Made by a program: the position numbers and the translations under genes. A stretch of DNA of 6,662 bases from Lysobacterales bacterium. GTDB lineage: Bacteria > Pseudomonadota > Gammaproteobacteria > Xanthomonadales > Rhodanobacteraceae. This document shows positions 1 through 6,662 of the stretch, one piece after another. The stretch covers positions 1 to 6,662 of the forward strand of contig JAAFHE010000220.1 of assembly GCA_013298265.1 (NCBI GenBank). The letters are read 5' to 3'. The notes under the pieces were generated by a model that did no database searches, was not told where the DNA came from, and saw nothing but the letters and a program-made list of their open reading frames with translations. Positions within the stretch are counted from its first letter, which is position 1, and each line of letters begins with the position of its first letter.

Positions 1-1
1 A

Positions 2-2506
2 TGGCGCTACGTGTTCCGCATCAAGGACGCCGGCGCGACCTGGCAAGTACTGGTCGATGCCCGCAACGGTCAGGTGCTCGACGCGCGCGATCTTACCGTC
101 AACGTCAATGCGACCGTCACCGGCGGCATCTACCCCACCACCAACAGCGACACCGAAGTCGTCGTCCCGCTGCCCTTCGTCGCGGTCACCAACGGCACCG
201 CCAAGGTCACCGACACGCTCGGCATCTACGACTATTCCGGCGGCACTGCGACGGCGACGCTCGACGGCAAGTACTTCCGCATGTCCGATACCTGCGGCGC
301 GATCTCGCTGACCAACGCCACCGACGGCAACCTCGCGTTCGGCAGCAGCAGCGGCACCGACTGCGTCACGCCGGGCGTCGGCGGCGCGGGCAACACGCAT
401 GCGTCACGCTCAGGCTTCTACCACCTGAGTCGCATCAACGAAAAAGCACGCACGTTCTTCCCGTCCAACACCTGGCTGCAAGGCAAGGTGACAGCGAACA
501 TGAACGTCAACAACACCTGCAACGCGTCGTGGAACGGCAGCACGCTGAACTTCTACAAGTCCGGCCCGAGCGCGAGCAACCCGGCCACGATCTGCTCCAA
601 CACCGGCGAGATCGCCGCGGTGTTCCTGCATGAGTGGGGCCATGGCATGGACACCAACTCGGGCGGCTCGGCCAGCGAGAACGGATCCGGCGAAGCCGTC
701 GGCGATACGTTCGCCTTCCTGGAAACGCGCGATTCCTGCATCGGCCAGAACTTCATCCCGACGCAGAACTGCGCCAACTGCGTCGGCTGTACCGGCGTGC
801 GCGACGTCGGCGACTTCGGCGTGTCCGCGCCGGCAGCCAAGCGCGCCAGCCCGGCCAACCTGGCCAACGATGCCGGCATCAACTGCGATCGCTTTGCCTG
901 TCCGTACACCACGCCGAGCGGCCAGGTCTATCGCGGCCCGATGGGCTACGAAGGCCACTGCGAAAGCTATATCGCCAGCGGCGCGAACTGGGATCTGACC
1001 CAGGCGCTGATCGCCCGCTTCGGCGCCAGCGGCTGGGGCAAGATGGACCGCATCTGGTACGCGAGCCTGACCCCGTCCAAGAGCGCCTATCGGGTCGCCT
1101 CCGGCGGCACCTGCAACGTCAACGCGTCCGTCGACGGCTGCGCCGCGACGAACTGGTACACGGTGTTCCTGCCCGCCGACGACGATGACGGCAACCTCGC
1201 CAACGGCACGCCGAATGCCTGCCGCATCTGGGATGCAATGGATGCGCACGGCATCGCCTGCGGCACGCGCCCTGTGTGTTCGGGCGATGCGCCGGACTTC
1301 CGCATGAACGTGACCAACTCGCCGCTCGCGGTCTGTGCACCGGCGCCCGCCGTGTTCAACCTCGATACCGTCAGCGATCTGGGCTTCACCAATGCCGTCA
1401 CGCTCAGCGCGAGCGGCAATCCGGCCGGCACCTCGGTCAGCATCTCGCCGAATCCGCTGACGCCGGGCAGTGCGGCGACCGTCACCGTCGACACCACCGG
1501 CGCGGCCGCCAGCAGCACGGGCACGCTGACGATCAACGGCGCCGCCACGGGCAGCCCCGGCCACACGGCAACGGCGCAGCTGTCCATCGCCGTCGGCACG
1601 CCCGCCGGTCCGGCGCTGGCTGCACCGGCCGACGGCGCCACCGGCGTCAACGCGCTGAACCCGATCAACCTGAGCTGGGCTGCGATCGCCGGCGCGTCGT
1701 CGTATACCGTCGAAGTCGCCACCGACGCCACGTTCGCGAGCCTCGTCGCGAGCCAGTCCAATCTGACCCAGACCAACTGGAACGCGAGCGGCCTGCTGCC
1801 GCTGACCACGTACTACTGGCGCGTACGGGCGAATAACACCTGCGGCGCGGGCGTGAACTCGGCGGCGTTCTCCTTCAAGACCGCCAATGTCCCCGGCGGC
1901 TGCGGCGAAACGCAGAGTGCGAACCTCGTGTTCAGCGACACTGTCGAGGGGGATATCAGCGGCTGGACCACGAGCGCCGGAACCGGCACCCAGACCTGGG
2001 CCGTCAGCACGGCGCGCCCGTCCTCGCCGACCAGGGCCTGGCTCGCGACCGACATCGCGACGACCTCCGACCAGCGCCTTGTATCGCCGGCCATCGTATT
2101 GCCGACCGGCGAAAGCCCGCTGACGCTGAGCTTCCAGAGCGACCTGAATCTCGAACCGCGCACCGCCGGCGGTTGCTGGGACGGCGGCCTGCTCGAAGTC
2201 TCCACGAACGGCGGCACGAGCTGGACGCAGGTCCCCGGCACCCAGTTGCTGACCGACCCGTATACCGGCGCGGCCAACGACGGTCCGGCCAACGGGTTGC
2301 AGGTCTGGTGCGGCACGCGCGCCTACAGGAACTCGATCGTCGACCTCGACAGCTATGCCGGACAGACCGTGCGCTTCCGCTTCCGCGTCTCCACTGACGG
2401 CTCGCAGGGCCTGACCCCGCACGGCTGGTACGTGGACGACGTCAAGGTGCAGAGCTGCCGGAGCGTTCCCAGCGACATCATCTACGCCGACGACTTCGAG
2501 CCGTAA
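2..2506 (+). CDS. Secreted multidomain zinc metallopeptidase (gluzincin, M36/M4-like), 5'-truncated
   Basis: The reading frame is open at the left edge and ends at TAA 2504-2506. 834 residues are visible, and the true start, signal peptide and most of the propeptide lie upstream. Numbering from the first visible codon: residues 1-33 (W-x-V-x-VDA-x-x-G-x-VL) look like the end of an FTP/PepSY propeptide. HEWGH at 210-214 gives two zinc histidines and the catalytic Glu211. E231-x-x-x-D235 is the expected third ligand motif of gluzincins, 17 residues after the second His (20 in thermolysin). Conserved-looking landmarks follow: SC-x-G then CTGVRD, HCE at 319-321, and an Asp-rich DDDDGNLANGTP at 393-404 that could bind calcium. 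An Ig-like beta domain (about 427-535), an FN3 domain (about 536-631) and a jelly-roll/MAM-like domain (about 641-819) follow, then a tail DIIYADDFEP. Many cysteines fit an extracellular protein. It probably degrades external protein. Zinc peptidase is firm; the exact MEROPS family is not. Confidence 0.85.
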   Translation, partial: WRYVFRIKDAGATWQVLVDARNGQVLDARDLTVNVNATVTGGIYPTTNSDTEVVVPLPFVAVTNGTAKVTDTLGIYDYSGGTATATLDGKYFRMSDTCGAISLTNATDGNLAFGSSSGTDCVTPGVGGAGNTHASRSGFYHLSRINEKARTFFPSNTWLQGKVTANMNVNNTCNASWNGSTLNFYKSGPSASNPATICSNTGEIAAVFLHEWGHGMDTNSGGSASENGSGEAVGDTFAFLETRDSCIGQNFIPTQNCANCVGCTGVRDVGDFGVSAPAAKRASPANLANDAGINCDRFACPYTTPSGQVYRGPMGYEGHCESYIASGANWDLTQALIARFGASGWGKMDRIWYASLTPSKSAYRVASGGTCNVNASVDGCAATNWYTVFLPADDDDGNLANGTPNACRIWDAMDAHGIACGTRPVCSGDAPDFRMNVTNSPLAVCAPAPAVFNLDTVSDLGFTNAVTLSASGNPAGTSVSISPNPLTPGSAATVTVDTTGAAASSTGTLTINGAATGSPGHTATAQLSIAVGTPAGPALAAPADGATGVNALNPINLSWAAIAGASSYTVEVATDATFASLVASQSNLTQTNWNASGLLPLTTYYWRVRANNTCGAGVNSAAFSFKTANVPGGCGETQSANLVFSDTVEGDISGWTTSAGTGTQTWAVSTARPSSPTRAWLATDIATTSDQRLVSPAIVLPTGESPLTLSFQSDLNLEPRTAGGCWDGGLLEVSTNGGTSWTQVPGTQLLTDPYTGAANDGPANGLQVWCGTRAYRNSIVDLDSYAGQTVRFRFRVSTDGSQGLTPHGWYVDDVKVQSCRSVPSDIIYADDFEP

Positions 2507-2555
2507 GGGAAAGTCGAAGCACATTCCGGTGCCACGGCCCCAGGCCAGGCACCGG

Positions 2556-2599
2556 TTTCAACGAAACGGCCGCCCATTGGCGGCCGTTTTACGTTGAAA
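2556..2599. terminator. Bidirectional hairpin terminator between convergent genes
   Basis: A perfect 11-bp stem (AAACGGCCGCC at 2564-2574, GGCGGCCGTTT at 2579-2589) closes a 4-base loop, CATT. The stem continues for eight more pairs outward (TTTCAACG 2556-2563 with CGTTGAAA 2592-2599), interrupted only by a 2-base bulge (TA, 2590-2591). The GC core is flanked by A runs on the left and T runs on the right. It can therefore act as an intrinsic terminator for the metallopeptidase gene ending at 2506 and, read from the other strand, for the yjdF-family gene ending at 2614. Confidence 0.85.
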
Positions 2600-2613
2600 T
2601 CCACGCACGGGTT

Positions 2614-3234
2614 TCAGCGCAGCCCAAGTTGCCGGTCATGCACGCGCGCCAGCATCAGCTGCGCCAGGATCGCGCCGCAGAGCGCGCAGAACATGTCCCA
2701 CTGCGTATCCCAGATATCGCCCTGCGTGGCGAGGTAGGCGTCCGCCGAGCCGCCCATGATCAGCGCCGCCCACCACTCGATGAACTCGAAGAACGCACTG
2801 AAACTCAGACAAGCCGCGCAGACTAGGTAGAACAGCCAGCCGCCCCGCAGGAGCGGCGTGCGGCGCAGCAGCAGTTCGCGCGCGAGGATGGCCGGGATGA
2901 AGCCCTGGGCGAGATGTCCGAGCCGGTCGTAGTTGTTGCGCACGAGCCCGAACCACTCGCGCCACAGATCGCCCAGCGGCGTCAGCGCGTAGGTGTACTT
3001 GCCGCCGTAGATCAGGATCACGCAATGGATCGCGATCAGCCAGTACAGCACCCGCGTCAGCGGAAACCGTGTGCGTGTCGCCAGCAGCAGCGGGATCGCC
3101 GCGAGCACCCAGGCGATCTCCATGAACCAGGTCAGCCGGTCGTGCGGCGCCCAACCCGACCAGAGCAGTACGAGGCCGACTGCGGCGATCAGGAAAGCGC
3201 CTTCGCGCGGCGAGACCGAAGTGACGGTAGGCAT
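2614..3234 (-). CDS. yjdF: YjdF-family (DUF2238) inner-membrane protein
   Basis: This 206-residue protein is close to the usual YjdF length of about 200-210. About six hydrophobic segments are visible: roughly residues 12-29, 34-53, 59-78, 106-123, 131-161 (long, possibly two) and 179-196. Family landmarks are YGGKYTYALTPLG (76-88), RNNYDRLGHLAQGF (99-112), FEFIEWW (149-155) and TQGDIWDTQWDM (170-181). The run of Asp, Glu, Trp and His residues near membrane boundaries is typical of the family and suggests a conserved polar site, but no biochemical function is established. The ATG at 3234 gives an N-terminus that runs directly into the first membrane segment; no strong Shine-Dalgarno sequence precedes it. 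It is convergent with the metallopeptidase gene and lies 110 bases downstream of the acyl-CoA dehydrogenase gene on the same strand. The inverted repeat in that gap suggests it may not be co-transcribed. Confidence 0.9.
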   Translation of the reverse strand: MPTVTSVSPREGAFLIAAVGLVLLWSGWAPHDRLTWFMEIAWVLAAIPLLLATRTRFPLTRVLYWLIAIHCVILIYGGKYTYALTPLGDLWREWFGLVRNNYDRLGHLAQGFIPAILARELLLRRTPLLRGGWLFYLVCAACLSFSAFFEFIEWWAALIMGGSADAYLATQGDIWDTQWDMFCALCGAILAQLMLARVHDRQLGLR

Positions 3235-3244
3235 GTGGGGAGTC

Positions 3245-3336
3245 GGAAAAATAGGGAAAGGGAAGAGGAGTGAGGAATAAGCGAGCAGGTCCTGCGCAGC
3301 AACACTACTCGTTTCTCACTCCCCGTCCCTGTTTCC
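3245..3336. repeat. Imperfect GA/CT-rich inverted repeat in the intergenic gap
   Basis: A purine-rich arm at 3245-3285 (pattern GGAAA..AGGGA..GGAGTGAG..GCGAG) is mirrored by a pyrimidine-rich arm at 3308-3336 (CTCG..TTCTCACTCC..GTCCCTG.TTCC). The shared core GGAGTGAG / CTCACTCC is perfect, and the flanks match with small gaps. A short 11-base palindrome, GCAGG-T-CCTGC (3285-3295), lies between the arms. It sits after the acyl-CoA dehydrogenase stop and before the yjdF-family start, both read leftward, so it could form a terminator-like stem or be a copy of a dispersed intergenic repeat. There is no clean T tract. Confidence 0.55.
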
Positions 3337-3344
3337 TGCGCTTC

Positions 3345-4505
<1,161 letters not shown>

Positions 4506-4510
4506 GGGAA

Positions 4511-4515
4511 CTCCT
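4511..4515 (-). promoter_or_regulatory. Shine-Dalgarno for the acyl-CoA dehydrogenase
   Basis: AGGAG on the minus strand (CTCCT on plus) lies 5 bases before the ATG at 4505. It decides that start over the longer in-frame extension that reaches back into the hydrolase gene. Confidence 0.8.
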
Positions 4516-4534
4516 GCAGGACCGCGTTGCGGCA

Positions 4535-4560
4535 TGTCCGGGCCCTTGCGGGCCGGGACA
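4535..4560. repeat. GC-rich hairpin in the leader of the acyl-CoA dehydrogenase gene
   Basis: TGTCCGGGCCC (4535-4545) and GGGCCGGGACA (4550-4560) form an 11-base inverted repeat with one mismatch around the loop TTGC. It lies 97 bases past the hydrolase stop and 30 bases before the acyl-CoA dehydrogenase ATG, reading leftward. No T tract follows on the minus strand, so it is not a standard intrinsic terminator. It may be a leader hairpin or a weak terminator for the hydrolase transcript. Confidence 0.45.
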
Positions 4561-4582
4561 GGCGCGGGGTGAAGGGCCGGGC

Positions 4583-4606
4583 ATTTTACCGGTTCAGGCG
4601 TCTGAA
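4583..4606 (-). promoter_or_regulatory. Weak candidate -10 and adjacent inverted repeat upstream of the acyl-CoA dehydrogenase gene
   Basis: Read on the minus strand, TAAAAT (4588-4583) resembles a -10 box in an otherwise very GC-rich gap. Directly upstream is a perfect 5-bp inverted repeat, TTCAG-N4-CTGAA (4593-4606 on plus), which would sit between -10 and -35. No good -35 box is found at the right distance. A repressor site for an acyl-CoA-responsive regulator is possible but is only inferred from position; it does not match the PsrA box as I know it. Confidence 0.25.
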
Positions 4607-4656
4607 TGGGCCATACGGCCAAATCGGTCTGCCTGCCCGTCCGTCCAGCCGCCCTT

Positions 4657-5427
4657 TCAGTCGAAGCGGCAGCCTGCCCGCGCCGGATGCTGGCCCAGCA
4701 TCCACGGCAACAATTCCTTTTCGGCATAGGCGCGCGACCAGATGACGTGCCTCTCTCCAGGGTATTCCGTATAGACCGGCTTGCCGCCGAACGCGTGCAG
4801 CGCACGAACGACCAGGCGCGAGCCGACCTGGGCGCCGCCGTAGCCCCATTCCACGTCGGTGTCGTCGTCCTTCTCGCCATGGAATATCCATTGTGGAACT
4901 TTCCGGATGTGGCGCAGACCCGAGGGCTCGGTCATGCCCGACATCGGCACCGCCGCGGCAAAGCAGCGCGGATAGCGCTTGAGGGTGTCCCAGACGCCGG
5001 TGCCCCCGTCGGAAATGCCGGTCAGCACGATGCGCCGCGGGTCGACCGGCCAGCGCCGGATCACATCCCGGATCACCGCCGCCACGCGCGGCGGCGGCCA
5101 GTAGCCGCCCGTGGTCTGCGGCGCGACATAGACCAGTGGCGTGCCGGCCGCGCGTGCCTGGTCGATCAGTTGCATCGAGCCGTTGCCGTAGCCGGCGAGC
5201 TGGGATTCGTTGTCGCTGCCGTCCTGCCAGTCGCCGTGCAGGAAAACGATCAGCGGCAGCCGCTGGCCGGCGGCGACCGCTGCGGTCTGGATGGCGCGGT
5301 ACGGCACAGGCTCGGCGTCCTCCGACCAGAACTTGCCGAGTTCGGCGTTCTCGACGGCATCTGCCGCCAGCGGCATCAGGCCGGCGACCAGGAGAACCAG
5401 GAGTCTGAGGGGGCTGGAAATACGCAT
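4657..5427 (-). CDS. Exported alpha/beta hydrolase (esterase/peptidase-like, phospholipase/carboxylesterase or COG4099-like)
   Basis: This 256-residue protein has a Sec signal peptide: basic MRISSPLR, a Leu/Val-rich core and an A-D-A cleavage site near residue 24. The mature part is a single alpha/beta-hydrolase domain. LIVFLHGDW (59-67) supplies the oxyanion HG. G-I-S-D-G-G (137-142) is the nucleophile elbow with Ser139. WIFHGEKDD (180-188) places the likely acid at Asp187, and GERHVIW (224-230) supplies His227. The order and spacing match single-domain esterases, phospholipase/carboxylesterases and 'predicted peptidases' that resemble PHB depolymerase domains; the substrate cannot be read from sequence. 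The ATG at 5427 is preferred because GGGAG precedes it by 3 bases and it starts the signal peptide. An alternative ATG at 5442 would add five residues and has no ribosome site. It is divergent from the ArsR-methyltransferase gene, with 114 bases between starts. It probably acts in the periplasm or outside the cell. Confidence 0.85.
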   Translation of the reverse strand: MRISSPLRLLVLLVAGLMPLAADAVENAELGKFWSEDAEPVPYRAIQTAAVAAGQRLPLIVFLHGDWQDGSDNESQLAGYGNGSMQLIDQARAAGTPLVYVAPQTTGGYWPPPRVAAVIRDVIRRWPVDPRRIVLTGISDGGTGVWDTLKRYPRCFAAAVPMSGMTEPSGLRHIRKVPQWIFHGEKDDDTDVEWGYGGAQVGSRLVVRALHAFGGKPVYTEYPGERHVIWSRAYAEKELLPWMLGQHPARAGCRFD

Positions 5428-5475
5428 GGGCTCCCGCAGCATAGCCGCCACGCCGCGCAGCCACACCGGGCCGCA

Positions 5476-5504
5476 TTGACCCGCCGCGGCCACGTCGCTA
5501 CGCT
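5476..5504 (+). promoter_or_regulatory. Candidate promoter of the ArsR-methyltransferase gene
   Basis: TTGACC (5476-5481) matches five of six -35 bases. A 17-base spacer leads to TACGCT (5499-5504), which keeps the T, A and final T of a -10 box. Transcription would begin near 5511, inside the inverted repeat just upstream of the ribosome site. The -10 is weak, so this is a prediction only. Confidence 0.35.
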
Positions 5505-5508
5505 GCGC

Positions 5509-5536
5509 ATCCATCTTTCGATCAAGATGAAAGGAT
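5509..5536. promoter_or_regulatory. Candidate operator (inverted repeat) at the start of the ArsR-methyltransferase transcript
   Basis: The core CATCTT-N6-AAGATG (5512-5529) is a perfect 6-bp inverted repeat. Outer ATCC (5509-5512) and GGAT (5533-5536) extend the symmetry, and CTTTC/GAAAG can pair alternatively. The site overlaps the predicted transcription start and reaches the ribosome-binding site, a typical position for auto-repression by an ArsR-family dimer. It could also affect the divergent hydrolase gene. The identity of the binding protein is inferred from proximity. Confidence 0.45.
5531..5535 (+). promoter_or_regulatory. Shine-Dalgarno supporting a GTG start
   Basis: AAGGA lies 6 bases before the GTG at 5542. 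It supports initiation at this non-ATG codon; the protein N-terminus then begins directly with the first helix of the ArsR domain. Confidence 0.75.
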
Positions 5537-5541
5537 AGATT

Positions 5542-6468
5542 GTGGATCTGGCCGCCACGTCGGCATTGCTGCGCCTGCTTTCCGATCCCACCCGGGTGCG
5601 CCTGCTCGCCTTGCTCGAACGCGAGGAACTGACCGTGGCCGAGCTGTCCTCGGTGCTGCGCCTGGCCCAGCCGCGGGTGTCCACGCATCTGGCCAAGCTC
5701 AAGGAAGCCGATCTCGTGCGCGACCGCCGCGCGGGCGTGTCGGCCTACTACCGCTTCAACGGCGAACTGCCGGCGCGCGAGGAAGCGCTGCTGCGCGCGC
5801 TCAAGGAAAGCGTCGACGACGCCGTACTGCGCAACGACGACGACCGCCTGCCCGGCGTACTCGCCCAGCGCGCCGGTGCCGAAGGCTGGGCCGACACCGT
5901 GGCTGGCGACATGGAACGCCACTATTCGCCGGGCCGCACCTGGGAAGCGCTGGCCCGTGCCATGACCCAGCTCGTGGAAACCGGCGACGTACTCGATATC
6001 GCATCCGGCGACGGCGTACTGGCCGAACTGCTCGCGCCACGCGCGCGCTCGATCGTCTGCGTCGATGCGAGCGAACGCGTCGTCGGCGCGGCACGCACGC
6101 GGCTGAAATCGCTACCCAACGTCAGCGTGGAACTCGGCGACATGCATGCGCTCGATCTCGGCGAGCGGCGTTTCGACCTGGTCCTGCTGATGCACGCGCT
6201 GACCTATACCGAACGTCCCGCCGCCGTGCTCATGGAAGCCGCGCGCCTGCTGCGCCCGGGTGGCCGGCTGCTCGCTGCGACGCTCGGCCGGCACGCACAC
6301 AAGACCACGGTGGAACCGTTCGACCATCGCAATCTCGGCTTCAAGCCCGACGAGCTGCGCGACTACGCGCGCAAGGCCGGGCTCGATGTCATTGCCTGCG
6401 AGCGCGCGACCAAGGAGCGGCGGCCGCCGCATTTCGAGGTAATTACGTTGTTGGCACGCAAGCCTTGA
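5542..6468 (+). CDS. sahR: ArsR-family regulator fused to a SAM-dependent methyltransferase domain (SahR-like)
   Basis: The protein is 308 residues starting at GTG. Residues 1-85 form a winged helix-turn-helix of ArsR type: LLRLLSDPTRVRLLALL (9-25), ELTVAEL (29-35), recognition helix about 42-59 (QPRVSTHLAKLKEADLV), wing DRRAGVSAYYRF (61-72). The metal-site ELCVCDL motif is replaced by ELTVAEL, and only two cysteines occur in the whole protein, so it is not a classical metal sensor. Residues about 120-308 are a class I Rossmann methyltransferase domain: motif I VLDIASGDG (150-158), acidic Asp175 after strand 2 (VCVDAS), GD at 199-200, FDLVLLMHAL (211-220) and LLRPGGRLL (236-244). This architecture matches SahR, which represses methionine-cycle genes and responds to S-adenosylhomocysteine, with the methyltransferase fold as the likely ligand sensor. 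The fusion is certain. The SahR assignment is probable, and a related ArsR-methyltransferase paralogue is the alternative. It is transcribed alone on plus within the window. Confidence 0.85.
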   Translation: MDLAATSALLRLLSDPTRVRLLALLEREELTVAELSSVLRLAQPRVSTHLAKLKEADLVRDRRAGVSAYYRFNGELPAREEALLRALKESVDDAVLRNDDDRLPGVLAQRAGAEGWADTVAGDMERHYSPGRTWEALARAMTQLVETGDVLDIASGDGVLAELLAPRARSIVCVDASERVVGAARTRLKSLPNVSVELGDMHALDLGERRFDLVLLMHALTYTERPAAVLMEAARLLRPGGRLLAATLGRHAHKTTVEPFDHRNLGFKPDELRDYARKAGLDVIACERATKERRPPHFEVITLLARKP

Positions 6469-6554
6469 GTACCACCGCGCCCCTATGCCGAACACCCGGT
6501 CTCCACGACCCCGCCGAACGCTCCGCGTCTGGCCGTCCGGCCCGTTGGGCGTTC

Positions 6555-6591
6555 AGGGTGATCAGAGCCAGTGGCTCTGAGCGATCACTCT
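6555..6591. repeat. Long bulged hairpin with a perfect 9+1+9 palindrome
   Basis: TCAGAGCCA (6562-6570), G, TGGCTCTGA (6572-6580) is a perfect palindrome. In an alternative folding, an upper AGAGCC/GGCTCT stem sits on a lower 9-pair stem, AGGGTGATC (6555-6563) with GATCACTCT (6583-6591, one G-T pair), with GAGC bulged on the 3' side. It lies about 90 bases after the sahR-like stop in a stretch with no gene. It may be a leader structure, an operator or a dispersed palindromic repeat. No T tract follows directly. Confidence 0.6.
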
Positions 6592-6594
6592 TCA

Positions 6595-6613
6595 CCCCCT
6601 TGACTCAAGGGGG
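6595..6613. repeat. Second perfect 9+1+9 palindrome
   Basis: CCCCCTTGA (6595-6603), C, TCAAGGGGG (6605-6613) is a perfect inverted repeat with a single central base, the same geometry as the palindrome ending at 6580 but a different sequence. The centres are 33 bases apart. A T-rich stretch (TTTTT at 6628-6632, TTTT at 6638-6641) follows 15 bases later, too far for a canonical intrinsic terminator. The bases from 6614 to the window end are AT-richer and could hold the promoter or leader of a gene beyond the edge. Confidence 0.6.
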
Positions 6614-6662
6614 CTCCAGAAAGCTCGTTTTTCGCGATTTTGAAAGCTGCCCTTTCCATATC

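Noticed and set aside
410..2524. Long minus-strand open frame (about 700 codons) opposite the metallopeptidase gene
   Set aside because: Its composition is Arg/Ala/Gly/Val-rich with no recognisable domains. It is the antisense shadow of a high-GC gene whose plus-strand product has clear catalytic motifs and domains.
4506..4880. N-terminal extension of the acyl-CoA dehydrogenase frame
   Set aside because: The frame stays open upstream of 4505 and runs into the hydrolase gene, but the family N-terminus and an AGGAG ribosome site fix the start at 4505.
5428..5922. N-terminal extension of the hydrolase frame
   Set aside because: This part is antisense to the ArsR-methyltransferase gene. The signal peptide and ribosome site place the start at 5427.
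5542..6468. Classical arsenic or metal-sensing ArsR repressor
   Set aside because: The ELCVCDL metal motif is absent (ELTVAEL instead), and no ars resistance genes are adjacent.
6469..6662. SAH or SAM riboswitch in the right-hand gene-free stretch
   Set aside because: The position would suit a methionine-cycle leader, but I do not see the conserved SAH riboswitch core (such as GAGGAGCGCUGC-like sequence) or a SAM-I style junction. The visible structures are simple palindromes.

Overview
The window is about two-thirds GC by eye. It holds one 5'-truncated gene and four complete genes, with short spacers and no RNA genes, insertion sequences or CRISPR arrays that I can recognise. The gene set and style suggest a gammaproteobacterium of the Lysobacterales (Xanthomonadales), possibly the Rhodanobacteraceae/Dokdonella side. 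The clues are a large secreted multidomain metallopeptidase ending in a short acidic-aromatic '...DDFEP' tail, a YjdF-type membrane protein, and a SahR-like ArsR-methyltransferase fusion regulator. The taxonomic placement is inference from memory of similar proteins, not a search result.

Layout. Bases 2-2506 (+) carry the C-terminal 834 residues of a secreted zinc metallopeptidase: end of an FTP/PepSY-like propeptide, a gluzincin catalytic domain with HEWGH, an Ig-like domain, a fibronectin type III domain, a jelly-roll/MAM-like domain and a short C-terminal tag. A long bidirectional hairpin terminator (2556-2599) separates it from the convergent yjdF-family gene (2614-3234, -). A purine/pyrimidine-rich inverted repeat (about 3245-3336) fills the gap to an acyl-CoA dehydrogenase gene (3345-4505, -). 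Upstream of that, on the same strand, is a signal-peptide-bearing alpha/beta hydrolase (4657-5427, -). The divergent region 5428-5541 holds a candidate promoter and an inverted-repeat operator for the ArsR-methyltransferase fusion gene (5542-6468, +). The last 194 bases (6469-6662) contain no gene. They hold two consecutive near-perfect palindromes and an AT-richer tail, and may be the leader or promoter region of the next gene outside the window.

How the genes relate. There is no obvious single pathway. The metallopeptidase and the hydrolase are exported enzymes. The acyl-CoA dehydrogenase belongs to fatty-acid or branched-chain acyl-CoA oxidation. YjdF is an inner-membrane protein of unknown function. 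The fusion regulator most likely senses S-adenosylhomocysteine/S-adenosylmethionine and would control methionine-cycle genes, which may begin just past the right edge. I do not see convincing evidence of a new multi-gene system. The best leads are the C-terminal tag on the metallopeptidase, the twin palindromes at the right end, and the fusion regulator with its candidate operator.
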